Below, piece by piece: positions 17,313 through 26,362 of a DNA stretch of 64,000 nt. Position 1 is the first letter of the stretch. Every line of letters begins with the position of its first letter. A model generated the notes under the pieces. That model ran no database searches, was not told the origin of the DNA, and saw only the letters and a list, made by a program, of their open reading frames with translations. Made by a program: the position numbers and the translations under genes. This stretch comes from an uncultured Clostridia bacterium. Lineage in GTDB: Bacteria > Bacillota > Clostridia > UMGS1883. The stretch covers positions 61,014-125,013 of the forward strand of contig CANQRB010000008.1 of the NCBI GenBank assembly GCA_947626145.1. The letters are read 5' to 3'.

Positions 17313-19865
17313 TTATTTCTCCAGAGTGTTGCTCAGGCTCTGCATCCCGTCAAGGCTGTCCCAGACAAAGGCCTTGAGAGTACAGCCCTCCATGGCGGTG
17401 AGCCGTCCGCCGAAGGTCACGGTCTGGCCCTGAAGGAACTGAGCCTTCATATACGTCATGTCCACAAGTGCGCCGTCCTTATAAACGGCTATTATCAGGG
17501 TGTCCTTTTCCGCGCGGTCGCTGTTCTTGACCATCTCAACCTCGGCGTAGAATGTGCCGCTCTGAGGAACGTCTCCCTTAAGACTGAGGACGGTGTAGTC
17601 CTTAGGTTCCTCGGGAACAGGAACATCCGTGCCGCTCTTTACAATAACATTGCAGATTGCAATAACATTGGGATCTTCCACGCAGTATACATATATACCG
17701 GCCTGACCTTCTCTTAAGGCGGTCACAACGCCGTCCTCAACGGTAACCACATTACTGTTGTAGGAACCCCAGAACAGCACGTCTCCATACGTGGCATCTT
17801 CGGGCATCACGATAGGATCGACGGTAAACTGATCGCCGACGTTAAGTACAAGCTCATCCCGGCCGAAGCTAATGCTCTCGGCGGGCACGTATTCACCGTT
17901 CGTCACAATGACAGAGCAGCCCTCTATGATATCGCCGTTATCATCAGGATATACGATGATAACCGCTATTCCCTCAGACAGCGCGGTCACAACGCCGTCC
18001 TCGACGGTTGCGACATCCTCGTCGGCGGAAGCCCAGTACAGCTTTTTGTTTGTGGCGTTTTCGGGAAGGACCGTGGCGTTTATAGCTGCCTTTTCGCCAA
18101 CCTTCATCACTATTTTTTCACTTTCCAGAGATATTCCCTCAACGGGAACATACTCCGGCTCCTCCACCGTGACGGCGCAAACCGCGCTTATATCGGGATT
18201 TTCCTGACTTGCAGCGGTTATGTTCGCCTGACCCGCGCTGACGGCGGTAACGGTGCCGTTATCAACGACGGCCACGTCCTCATTGTCGGAGGACCAGACC
18301 ACATTTTTATTGTCGGCGTTTTCGGGCAGAACAGTGGCGGTGAGCTCCGCCGTATCTCCGGCGGTAAGGGTCAGCTCGTTACTGTCGAGAGTTATATCGT
18401 ACACGTGAACAGCCGGAGCGGCCACCTTAACGGTACACTGAGCGAAAATACCGGCGTTCTCTTCGGATGCGGCGCGCACAACCGTCTCGCCGGGTCCCAT
18501 AGCGGTGACAAGGCCGTTCTTAACTGTGGCCACGTCCTCGTCATCAGAGGTCCATACCACATTTTTATTGCCTGCGTCATCGGGAAGCACGGTGGCGGTG
18601 AGCAGCTCCGTATCACCGGTAGTGAGGGAAAGCTCCGTCCTGTCGAGGGTCACGCTCTCAACGGGTGCCGCAGCCTCAGTCACTGTTATATGGCAGACAT
18701 CGGCGTTATCGGAATTTTCCCTGGATATGGCATAAACCGTCACTTCTCCGGGGCTGAGGGCGGTCACAACGCCGTTCCTGACCTTGGCTACACTGCTCTC
18801 ATCACTGTTTATATGCCATACTATAGACTGATTGCTGGCGTTTTGCGGCAAAACGGTCGCCTTCAATTCGGCCGTCTGGCCCGCGCTGAGCGTCAGCTTT
18901 GTTTTATCCAGCTTAACGCCGGTCACAGGAACCTCCGGAGCCGGAACCTTGTAATCCGCTGTGTCCATGGGATAAGCGGCGTTAAATTCGGCTGTCTCAT
19001 ATTCGCTGCCGCGCACATGACCTGTGAAATTTTCATTGCTTTTCAAAAAATACTTATACTCCCAACCGCTGGAATCCCAAGTGGAGTCCAAATTGTAATA
19101 TTTTCCGTCCAGCTCTACAATGTTCCAACCGTGGTCGCCGCCGTTGCCGAGGCCGGATACGTAACGGCAGTCCACGCCAACCTCAAGGAGCAGGCGGTAG
19201 AGCAGACCGGCATAGCCCTGGCAGACGGCGGTGCGATTGATAAGAGCCGCATAGGGCGAATACATCAGCTGATACGATTTGTCCTCCAGATGTTCATAGT
19301 CGTATACGATGTTGTCACACATCCAGTTATATATGGTCCATACCTTGTGGAAATCGTCCATGCCGTCCACATTGAGTTGCGCCAGCAGGGCGTCCACCGC
19401 GGCGTCAACTTCCTTTTCCTGCTCGGCGGTGGTGCGGTATTTGATATTGTATGTAATGTTAAGTCTTGAGGACGTGCTGCTGGTTTTGCCATCAGCACCC
19501 GCGTATATGGTTCTGATATAGTCGCCCTCGTCCGGAACTCCGGTGTGAGCCATGGCCATGTTGAGCAGATCGTTGAACATAGTCTGGCTTTCCGATGTGC
19601 CATGGCCGGGTACAGTGACCTCCACGGTGGTCTGGCGCTTCCTCATGGCTTCGCGAAGCGTTGCCGCCGCAGCCTCCACCGCGTCGTCGGCCTGAAGAGA
19701 AACGTCCTGAACACCGGGCATTATGCCGCCGGTATAATAGGGGCCGTCAAAGGTGTGCTCAACATAGTGTACCTGCCCGTCGGCGGCCATGGCGGTAAGT
19801 CCCATTGCGGGAATCAGCGCCACTGTCAGGCTCAGGAGCAATGCCATAAGCTTCTTTAATTTCAT
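17313..19865 (-). CDS. Secreted transglutaminase-like protein with five Big2 Ig-like domains
   Basis: 850 residues with a signal peptide (1-28, ending AMA). The transglutaminase-like core has Cys215 (RTAVCQGYAG), His245 (GGDHGWNIVEL) and Asp260 (YYNLDSTW). Five bacterial Ig-like group 2 repeats follow from about residue 315, each opening with a V-x-x-(V/I)-x-L-(D/E) strand (VTGVKLDKTKLTL, VESVTLDRTELSL, and so on) and carrying an ATVLP segment. The C-terminal 90 residues form a further beta-rich domain. Big2 domains usually mediate cell-surface or carbohydrate contact. It is monocistronic with a strong sigma-A promoter. It is a second, unrelated-looking extracellular transglutaminase besides the one in the adhesin operon. 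Confidence 0.9.
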   Translation of the reverse strand: MKLKKLMALLLSLTVALIPAMGLTAMAADGQVHYVEHTFDGPYYTGGIMPGVQDVSLQADDAVEAAAATLREAMRKRQTTVEVTVPGHGTSESQTMFNDLLNMAMAHTGVPDEGDYIRTIYAGADGKTSSTSSRLNITYNIKYRTTAEQEKEVDAAVDALLAQLNVDGMDDFHKVWTIYNWMCDNIVYDYEHLEDKSYQLMYSPYAALINRTAVCQGYAGLLYRLLLEVGVDCRYVSGLGNGGDHGWNIVELDGKYYNLDSTWDSSGWEYKYFLKSNENFTGHVRGSEYETAEFNAAYPMDTADYKVPAPEVPVTGVKLDKTKLTLSAGQTAELKATVLPQNASNQSIVWHINSDESSVAKVRNGVVTALSPGEVTVYAISRENSDNADVCHITVTEAAAPVESVTLDRTELSLTTGDTELLTATVLPDDAGNKNVVWTSDDEDVATVKNGLVTAMGPGETVVRAASEENAGIFAQCTVKVAAPAVHVYDITLDSNELTLTAGDTAELTATVLPENADNKNVVWSSDNEDVAVVDNGTVTAVSAGQANITAASQENPDISAVCAVTVEEPEYVPVEGISLESEKIVMKVGEKAAINATVLPENATNKKLYWASADEDVATVEDGVVTALSEGIAVIIVYPDDNGDIIEGCSVIVTNGEYVPAESISFGRDELVLNVGDQFTVDPIVMPEDATYGDVLFWGSYNSNVVTVEDGVVTALREGQAGIYVYCVEDPNVIAICNVIVKSGTDVPVPEEPKDYTVLSLKGDVPQSGTFYAEVEMVKNSDRAEKDTLIIAVYKDGALVDMTYMKAQFLQGQTVTFGGRLTAMEGCTLKAFVWDSLDGMQSLSNTLEK

Positions 19866-19904
19866 GATGTGTGTCCTCCTTACATATTAATTAAATATAA
19901 AAAT

Positions 19905-19933
19905 ATTATATCAAACCTCACTTTTATTGTCAA
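19905..19933 (-). promoter_or_regulatory. Sigma-A promoter for the Big2 transglutaminase gene
   Basis: Read leftwards: TTGACA (19928-19933), 17-bp spacer, TATAAT (19905-19910), both perfect. The rest of the 303-bp gap 19866-20168 is AT-rich and holds only this and the divergent promoter. Confidence 0.9.
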
Positions 19934-20019
19934 TATTCTTTTTCATAAAAATACCTCTCATGTATCAGGTTTCATATAATTTTTTTCATGTAAATACTTT
20001 ATTTTTGCATAAACTGCAC

Positions 20020-20048
20020 TTTACATTTGTAAATTAATGTGTTATAAT
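20020..20048 (+). promoter_or_regulatory. Sigma-A promoter for the MBL-VTC-DUF4956 operon
   Basis: TTTACA (20020-20025), 17-bp spacer, TATAAT (20043-20048). This gives a leader of about 115 nt before the first gene. Confidence 0.75.
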
Positions 20049-20168
20049 ATAACATATTGCAAAAAAACAGGGCCGGGTTTATCCCCCAAAGTTCACGAAA
20101 ATTTAATTTATATTTAATGTGATCTTGATGTTGCTTTAATATAATTGGCAGGGTAAGGAGAATACGCT

Positions 20169-21029
20169 ATGAAAAAAAATGTGATAAAGCGGGGCCGGAC
20201 AATGCTGGCGGCGGCCCTGGCCGTTTTGTCGCTCTGCGCCTGCGACGGACATAAGCAGGAGCGGCCCGCCGCGCCGGAGGTCACCGGCGAGTTCGATTTT
20301 TCCGTCCTTAAGGTCGGTCAGGCCGACGCGATAATACTCAAAACTGAAAACCACAGCGTCATTATCGACTGCGGCGAGACCGACGACGGCGACGAGGTTG
20401 TGGATTACCTCGCCGACAACGGTATTGAAAGGGTGGACTATCTGTTTATAACCCACTTTGACAAGGATCACGTCGGCGGCGTGCCCGAGGTGCTGGGCAG
20501 CGGCGTTGAGGTGGACCGGATAATCACCCCCAAATATGAGGGCACCTGCGACGAATACGAGCACTATGCCGAGTACGTTGAGGAAAACGGCTTTGAGCCT
20601 GAGGCCATTACCAAGGACTTCAGCTTTACCCTCGACGATGTGCTGTTCGAGGTCTTTGCCCCCCAGAGGAGCAGTTACGCCGAGGACGACAACGATTTCT
20701 CCATCGCCATTGACGTGACCCACGGCGAAAACACCTTCCTCTTTACCGGCGACGCCGAGTCCATGAGACTGTCGGAGATAATGGAGCAGACGGGCTACAC
20801 AAAGCACGACTTCCTCAAGGTGCCCCACCACGGCAAGTACAACCACAACTCCAAAAAGTTCTTTGAGACAGTCGATCCCACATATGCCGTCATAACCTGC
20901 AGCGACAAAAATCCGGCGGAGGAGCAGACTCTCGACGCCCTTAAGGTTGTCGGCAGCGAGGTCTATCTCACCAGCAACGGCGACATCAGCGTAAAGAGCG
21001 ACGGAAAGGAAATAACTGTAACGCAGTGA
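20169..21029 (+). CDS. ComEC/Rec2-like metallo-beta-lactamase-fold lipoprotein
   Basis: 286 residues. The N-terminus carries a lipoprotein signal with LSLCAC as the lipobox, so it should be anchored outside the membrane. The rest is a metallo-beta-lactamase hydrolase of the ComEC C-terminal type: VGQADAIILK, then FITHFDKDHVGG (metal-binding HxDxDH), FLFTGDAE and KVPHHGKYNH. ComEC-type domains act as nucleases or phosphodiesterases next to DNA channels, but this protein has no channel domain. It is first in a tight operon with a VTC polyphosphate polymerase (16-nt gap) and DUF4956 (19-nt gap), so a substrate linked to polyphosphate or phosphodiesters is possible. That link is inference. Confidence 0.85.
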   Translation: MKKNVIKRGRTMLAAALAVLSLCACDGHKQERPAAPEVTGEFDFSVLKVGQADAIILKTENHSVIIDCGETDDGDEVVDYLADNGIERVDYLFITHFDKDHVGGVPEVLGSGVEVDRIITPKYEGTCDEYEHYAEYVEENGFEPEAITKDFSFTLDDVLFEVFAPQRSSYAEDDNDFSIAIDVTHGENTFLFTGDAESMRLSEIMEQTGYTKHDFLKVPHHGKYNHNSKKFFETVDPTYAVITCSDKNPAEEQTLDALKVVGSEVYLTSNGDISVKSDGKEITVTQ

Positions 21030-21045
21030 TTAAGGAAGATTTTTC

Positions 21046-21768
21046 ATGGCAATAGAAGTTTTCAACAGATATGAGCACAAGTATCTCCTCGATCGGGCCA
21101 CCTATGAAAAGGTGCTGTCGATAATGGATGAGCACATGGAGCTGGATTCTCACAACGAAAATCACGAACCCTATCAGATAGCCAACATCTATTTCGACAC
21201 CGAGGACGACCACCTGATAAGGCACTCGCTCTCAAAGCCGATTTACAAGGAAAAACTGAGGCTGAGGGCCTACGGCGTTCCGGACGAGGACTCAAAGGTG
21301 TTTCTCGAAATGAAGAAGAAATTTCGCGGGCTTGTAAACAAGCGAAGGACCGTGCTTCGGCTCGGCGAGGCATATAAATTCGTGGAGACCGGCGTGATTC
21401 CGGAGTTCAGGGACTACATGAACAGACAGGTGCTGAAGGAAATGGCATATTTTCTCAGCATAAACAAGCTCAGGCCCAAGGTCTATCTGGCCTATGACCG
21501 GGTGGCTTATCACGAAAAGGGCAATCCGGATCTGCGAATTTCATTCGACATGAACATCCGCACCCGCCGCACCGACGTGCGGCTCGAGGCCGGCACTCAC
21601 GGCGAGAGGCTGCTGGAGGGGGACGTTTATCTCATGGAGATAAAGACCTATACGGCAATGCCGCTGTGGCTGGCACATATGCTCAACGAGCTGGACATAA
21701 AGCGAATCCGGTTCTCCAAATACGGAACGGAGTTCCGTCAGTATATCAACGGTTCAGCCGCGGGCTGA
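21046..21768 (+). CDS. VTC-domain polyphosphate polymerase
   Basis: 240 residues covering one VTC domain, a triphosphate-tunnel fold. Diagnostic segments are the start RYEHKYLLD, IYFDTEDDHLIRHSL, KEKLRLRAYG, FLEMKKKFRGLVNKRR and, near the end, DVYLMEIKTYTAMPLWL with HMLNELDIKRIRFSKYG. These supply the basic residues and the Glu of the tunnel. Yeast Vtc4 makes polyphosphate from ATP; bacterial homologues are thought to do the same in the cytoplasm. It is followed by DUF4956, a usual partner in Firmicutes. Confidence 0.9.
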   Translation: MAIEVFNRYEHKYLLDRATYEKVLSIMDEHMELDSHNENHEPYQIANIYFDTEDDHLIRHSLSKPIYKEKLRLRAYGVPDEDSKVFLEMKKKFRGLVNKRRTVLRLGEAYKFVETGVIPEFRDYMNRQVLKEMAYFLSINKLRPKVYLAYDRVAYHEKGNPDLRISFDMNIRTRRTDVRLEAGTHGERLLEGDVYLMEIKTYTAMPLWLAHMLNELDIKRIRFSKYGTEFRQYINGSAAG

Positions 21769-21787
21769 AGGAAAGGAAACAAAGCGA

Positions 21788-22474
21788 ATGAATGTATTGT
21801 TTAACGAAATTTTGACCAACGTATCCTCGGAAATAACGGTGGTCTCGGCGCTCATAACCATATTGGCGGCGGTGCTGATGGGTCTTGCCATAGCCTTTAC
21901 ATATTATCTGACCCAGGACGAGGCCATGTTCCAGCGCAGCTTTGCGGTGACGCTGATGATGCTGCCCGTGATAATGTCCGTCATTATCCTCTTCATCGGC
22001 AGCAACATAGCCCGGGCCTTCAGCATGGCGGGCACCCTGTCCATAATCCGTTTCAGGAGCGCCCCCGGCGACCCAAAGGATATAGGCTTTATCTTCTTTG
22101 ACATAGCCGCCGGCCTGTCCTGCGGCGTGGGACTTTACGGCTACGGCGCACTTTTTGTGATAATCCTCTGCGCGGGGCTGCTCATAACCGAAAAGCTGAA
22201 TTTGTTCGAGAAAAAGACCGTGCAAAAGACTTTGAAAATAACCGTGCCCGAGGATCTGAATTACGAGGGCGCCTTTGATGAGATATTGAAGCGGTACTCC
22301 AGGAGCTACTCCCTTTACCGGATAAAGACCACCGATCTGGGCTCCCTCTTCGAGCTCTGCTATCACCTGACCATGGATCCCGGACAGAACGAGCATGATC
22401 TTTTGAACGAGCTCCGCGTCCGCAACGGGAACCTGAATATCTCCCTTTCCGTGCGGCAGATACCGAAAAAGTGA
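21788..22474 (+). CDS. DUF4956 family membrane protein
   Basis: 228 residues. The N-terminal 140 residues hold about four hydrophobic helices (ITVVSALITILAAVLMGLAI, FAVTLMMLPVIMSVIILFIG, then two near 95-140). The signature GTLSIIRFRSAPGDPKDIGFIFF lies between them. The C-terminal 90 residues form a soluble domain. DUF4956 proteins usually accompany VTC polymerases, and the tight operon here fits a role in moving or using the polyphosphate product. The function has not been established. Confidence 0.88.
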   Translation: MNVLFNEILTNVSSEITVVSALITILAAVLMGLAIAFTYYLTQDEAMFQRSFAVTLMMLPVIMSVIILFIGSNIARAFSMAGTLSIIRFRSAPGDPKDIGFIFFDIAAGLSCGVGLYGYGALFVIILCAGLLITEKLNLFEKKTVQKTLKITVPEDLNYEGAFDEILKRYSRSYSLYRIKTTDLGSLFELCYHLTMDPGQNEHDLLNELRVRNGNLNISLSVRQIPKK

Positions 22475-22504
22475 TGAGGAATATCCAATATAATAATAAC
22501 AATA

Positions 22505-22542
22505 AAAATATGGAGCCGCCATTCATGGCGGCTCCATATTTT
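22505..22542. terminator. Bidirectional terminator between DUF4956 and ftsH
   Basis: A 16-bp perfect stem (AAAATATGGAGCCGCC and its complement) with a 6-nt loop lies between convergent genes. The A/T ends give a T-run in both directions. Confidence 0.92.
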
Positions 22543-22555
22543 CATCATATTCGGT

Positions 22556-24382
22556 TTACAGTTCTTCGGTTTTTGGCTCCTCATCCTTCATAAAGGCCTT
22601 CTCGAACTCGTCGCCGTCCAGCTTTTCCTCATCCAACAGAGCCTGAGCCACGTTTTCCAGCTTGGCCATATTGGTGTTGAGCAGCTCCTCACAGCGCTTG
22701 TAGCACTCGTCGATAATGCGCTTTATCTCCGCGTCTATCCTTGCGGCAACCGCCTCGCTGTAGCTCCGGCCCTCGCTGAAATCACGGCCGAGAAACACAT
22801 TGTGGTTGCCGTCGTCGAAGCTCACATAGCCCAGCTCGTCGCTCATGCCGTACTGCATTACCATCTTGCGGGCGGTATTTGTGGCATGGGTCAGGTCGCT
22901 GGAAGCGCCGGTATTTATCTCGCCGAAAACTATCTTTTCCGCCGCGCGGCCCGCAAGGCTCACCACTATGCTGTCAAGCATGGTTTCCTTGTTAATATAG
23001 GCCTTGTCATGGTCGGGCAGATTCAGAGTAAAGCCGCCGGCACGGCCGCGGGGAATGATGGACACCTGATGCACCGGATCCTGCGTCGGCAGCAACCGGG
23101 TGACAACGGCATGACCGGCCTCGTGATAGGCGGTCTGCTTCTTGTCCTTTTCGGTGTGCTTGCTGGACTTCTTCTCGGGGCCTATGACGGTTTTAAGCAT
23201 GGCCTCGTCCATTTCGGTCATGGTTATCTTGGCCTTGCCGGCCCGGGCGGCAAGAATCGCGGCCTCATTCAGCAGGTTTTCAAGATCGGCGCCGGTGAAT
23301 CCGTAGGTGGTTTTGGCAATTTTTTCCAGCGAAACGCTGTTCTCGTCGATGGGCTTGTTTTTGGAATGTACCCTGAGGATAGCCTCGCGGCCCTTCTGGT
23401 CGGGATAGTTGACCACGACCTGACGGTCGAAGCGTCCGGGACGCATAAGAGCCGGGTCGAGGATGTCGGGACGGTTGGTGGCGGCTATCATGATTATGCC
23501 CTCGTTGGGGGCGAAGCCGTCCATTTCCACCAGGAGCTGGTTGAGGGTCTGTTCGCGCTCATCGTGGCCGCCGCCCAATCCGGCGCCCCTCTGACGGCCC
23601 ACGGCGTCTATCTCGTCAATGAAGATTATGGCCGGCAGAGATTTGCGGGCCTGCTCGAACAGGTCACGGACGCGGCTGGCGCCAACGCCCACGAACATCT
23701 CCACAAAGTCGGAGCCGGAAATGGAGAAGAAGGGCACCTTTGCCTCGCCGGCAACAGCCTTGGCCAGCAGGGTCTTGCCCGTGCCGGGAGGGCCCACCAG
23801 CAGCACGCCCTTGGGTATGCGGGCGCCAAGGTCAATAAACTTGCGGGGGTTTTTCAGGAATTCCACGATCTCCTGAAGCTCCTGCTTTTCCTCGTCGGCC
23901 CCGGCCACATCCTCAAAGGTCACCCGGGGAGCGTTGCCGTCCCCTTCCGCTCTGGCGCGGCTCTTGCCGAAGCCGCCGATGCCGTTCCGGCCGTTCATCT
24001 GGTGCATAAAATAGAATAAAAATCCCAAGGGCAGCAGTCCCACAAGAATATAGCCGACGAAGCTCAGCCACCAGCTGCTGTTGTCGGGCTCGGGAGTGGT
24101 GACCACGAGGCCTTTTTCTATCTGGGCGGTTATATCGTCGCCGCAGGCATAGTAAAGCATATCCCGTTTGGCCTCCACCTCACGCTTGACGCCGTCGATG
24201 GTGGCCACACAGCTGGAATCGTTGATCTCCAGCTCGGTCACCCGGCCGGCCTTGATCTCGGTCACCAGCTGGGAAAACTTCATTTTCGGCTGCTCCGGAG
24301 CGCGGAACATATATACGCAGACCCCTATGAGCAGCAGAGTTATTATTAGATAGAGACTTATGCTCCTGACGGTTTTCTTCAA
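22556..24382 (-). CDS. ftsH: ATP-dependent zinc metalloprotease FtsH
   Basis: 608 residues, normal for the family. Two membrane helices (about 8-25 and 105-128) flank a periplasm-side segment. The AAA domain has Walker A GPPGTGKT, Walker B IIFIDEID and the second region of homology ([20 protein letters not shown]). The protease has the zinc site HEAGH. The start is TTG 24382, with AAGGAGG 9 nt upstream; no ATG fits. FtsH degrades membrane and regulatory proteins. It is last in the operon tilS-hpt-ftsH, the standard Firmicutes order. Confidence 0.97.
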   Translation of the reverse strand: MKKTVRSISLYLIITLLLIGVCVYMFRAPEQPKMKFSQLVTEIKAGRVTELEINDSSCVATIDGVKREVEAKRDMLYYACGDDITAQIEKGLVVTTPEPDNSSWWLSFVGYILVGLLPLGFLFYFMHQMNGRNGIGGFGKSRARAEGDGNAPRVTFEDVAGADEEKQELQEIVEFLKNPRKFIDLGARIPKGVLLVGPPGTGKTLLAKAVAGEAKVPFFSISGSDFVEMFVGVGASRVRDLFEQARKSLPAIIFIDEIDAVGRQRGAGLGGGHDEREQTLNQLLVEMDGFAPNEGIIMIAATNRPDILDPALMRPGRFDRQVVVNYPDQKGREAILRVHSKNKPIDENSVSLEKIAKTTYGFTGADLENLLNEAAILAARAGKAKITMTEMDEAMLKTVIGPEKKSSKHTEKDKKQTAYHEAGHAVVTRLLPTQDPVHQVSIIPRGRAGGFTLNLPDHDKAYINKETMLDSIVVSLAGRAAEKIVFGEINTGASSDLTHATNTARKMVMQYGMSDELGYVSFDDGNHNVFLGRDFSEGRSYSEAVAARIDAEIKRIIDECYKRCEELLNTNMAKLENVAQALLDEEKLDGDEFEKAFMKDEEPKTEEL

Positions 24383-24396
24383 AGGTGTAAACCTCC

Positions 24397-24966
24397 TTAT
24401 TTGGTGTATATTTCGGGCTTAAGTACACCCACAAAGGGCAGCTGGCGGTATTTATAGCCATAGTCCAGGCCGTAGCCCACCACGAACTCGTTTGGTATGT
24501 CGAAGCACATATACTTCACTTCCAGAGGAAAGACGCGGCGTTCCGGCTTATCCAGAAAGCTGCATATCTCCACGGACTTTGCGCCCTTGTCCTCAAGGTA
24601 CTTCTTCACGGCGGTTAGAGTGCGGCCCGTATCTACTATGTCCTCCACGATTATCACGTCTCTGTCCTTAACGTCCAGCTCGCCCTTGCCGGTGCGGATG
24701 TCCACCTCGCCGCTGGAAACCGAGGCGTCGCCGTAGCTTGACGCGTAGATGAAGCTGATACCCACAGGAATGGTTATGGCCCTCATCAGATCGGAGGCAA
24801 ACATGAAGCTCCCGCTGAGGACGCAGAGCATAAGGGGCTCCCGTCCCCGATACTCGTCGCTTATCCTCGCGCCTATCTCGGTGACCTTGGACCTGATTTC
24901 GTCCTCGGTTATGAGAACCCGCTCAATGACACTGTTGACGTTTTCAAATTCTTCCATTGTTCTCAT
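24397..24966 (-). CDS. hpt: Hypoxanthine phosphoribosyltransferase
   Basis: 189 residues. The PRPP-binding motif [14 protein letters not shown] is intact, with the PPi loop [14 protein letters not shown] and the purine-binding region near [17 protein letters not shown]. It salvages hypoxanthine and guanine to IMP and GMP in the cytoplasm. Its ATG overlaps the tilS stop (ATGA), suggesting translational coupling. A second in-frame ATG at 24957 has a more usual distance from GAAGGAG and may be the true start. Confidence 0.95.
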   Translation of the reverse strand: MRTMEEFENVNSVIERVLITEDEIRSKVTEIGARISDEYRGREPLMLCVLSGSFMFASDLMRAITIPVGISFIYASSYGDASVSSGEVDIRTGKGELDVKDRDVIIVEDIVDTGRTLTAVKKYLEDKGAKSVEICSFLDKPERRVFPLEVKYMCFDIPNEFVVGYGLDYGYKYRQLPFVGVLKPEIYTK

Positions 24967-26318
24967 TCTCCTTCATTATTTATCTCTCGGTATTTTATCA
25001 CAAGGAAGCTTTTCGCTCCCGGATCAGCCTGATAACGCGGGCTTTTGCGGTACGGCGGCACGAAGATTATCTCCTCGCCCTTCGTCACCACGGGCACCCG
25101 GCTGCGCTGCGAAAGGGGTATTTTCTGCTCGGTAAACAGATCCTGAAGCTTTTTGCTGCCGCCGCTCCGCAGCTTTATCTTATCCCCGTCCCGCCGTGAG
25201 CGGACGGTAAAGGTGCCGAAAAGCTGATTGGGGTCAAAGACCGCGACCCGCCCGTCTGTCCGCACGGGATATTTGTCGGAGAGGCCTATGGACAGCTCCC
25301 AGTTGTCATGGCACAGGGTCTGGCCCATTTTCAAGGAGTAAGAAAAGCCCCTCTCCGTCGTGTGGCTCTGACGGAGGACGGTGTAAAAGCTCCGCAGCAC
25401 ATAGGCGTCGCCGTTCAGATCCATGCGCTTGCCCGAGGGCTTGGCGCAAAGCTCCAGAAAGGCTAGTATTTTTTCCTGAGTTATATCCTTTGCTCCCCAA
25501 TCCTCCAGCAGCTTTGCCGCCGCGCGGCGGGCTATGGGGGTCGGGGCGCCCAGTATGGCCGAGGTGGAGTATTCGTCCACATCCACATAGGCCGAGGACA
25601 GCAGCTTTGCCGCCAGAGAGGAAAGGTACTCCTCATCCTCGGCTATGCTCCTGCCGCAGCTGACGATTTTTTCCACGGCGGAGGGCTGTATCTCCTCCAG
25701 TCTCGGGATAACGGTGTGGCGTATCTTGTTGCGGGAATAGCACAGCTGGGAATTTGAGCTGTCCTCCCGCCACATGACGGCGTTGTCCACCAGATATTCC
25801 TCGATCTCCTTCCTTGTGGCGTCCAGCAGAGGGCGGATTATATTCCCCCGCTTGTAGCGGATGCCGCAGAGACCCTTGGCTCCGCTGCCCCTTGCCAGCC
25901 GGAAAAGTATGGTCTCGGCATTGTCGCTGAGGTTATGTCCAGTTGCCACCACGGCTCCGCCCAGCCGAGCGGACAGCTCCTCAAAAAACCTGTACCGCTC
26001 CTCGCGGCCGGCCTCCTCAAGGCTCTGGCCCCGGGCCTTTGCAATAAGGCCCACGTCCACCCTTTTTCCGTAGAAGGGTATGCCCTTTATCTCGCATACG
26101 GTTTCCACAAACTGGGAATCGCCGTCGCTTTCACTGCCGCGGAGACAGTGGTTTAGGTTGGCGGCCGCCACCTTAAGGCCCATTTCGGCCGCAAGCCTGT
26201 TCATCAGCGTCAGCAGACACATGGAGTCCGCCCCGCCGCTGACGGCACAGATGACCGTGTCGCCTCTCTGAAGGAGGCCGTGCTCTTCTATTGTTTTCCT
26301 GACCTTTTCGTACAGCAT
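24963..26318 (-). CDS. tilS: tRNA(Ile)-lysidine synthetase TilS
   Basis: 451 residues from ATG 26318, which has GAAAGGGG upstream; the frame is open further upstream but that part overlaps the end of dnaB. The PP-loop ATP pyrophosphatase motif SGGADS is at 27-32, followed by NLNHCLRGSES and ATGHNLSDNAET, which are diagnostic. The C-terminal TilS domain (about 365-440) is present. The enzyme converts C34 of the CAU-anticodon tRNA-Ile to lysidine, needed to read AUA. It is upstream of hpt and ftsH. Confidence 0.95.
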   Translation of the reverse strand: MLYEKVRKTIEEHGLLQRGDTVICAVSGGADSMCLLTLMNRLAAEMGLKVAAANLNHCLRGSESDGDSQFVETVCEIKGIPFYGKRVDVGLIAKARGQSLEEAGREERYRFFEELSARLGGAVVATGHNLSDNAETILFRLARGSGAKGLCGIRYKRGNIIRPLLDATRKEIEEYLVDNAVMWREDSSNSQLCYSRNKIRHTVIPRLEEIQPSAVEKIVSCGRSIAEDEEYLSSLAAKLLSSAYVDVDEYSTSAILGAPTPIARRAAAKLLEDWGAKDITQEKILAFLELCAKPSGKRMDLNGDAYVLRSFYTVLRQSHTTERGFSYSLKMGQTLCHDNWELSIGLSDKYPVRTDGRVAVFDPNQLFGTFTVRSRRDGDKIKLRSGGSKKLQDLFTEQKIPLSQRSRVPVVTKGEEIIFVPPYRKSPRYQADPGAKSFLVIKYREINNEGE

Positions 26319-26362
26319 GACGGGCCCCTTTCCTGCGCTTATCTCCCGTCCGCAAAGGACGG

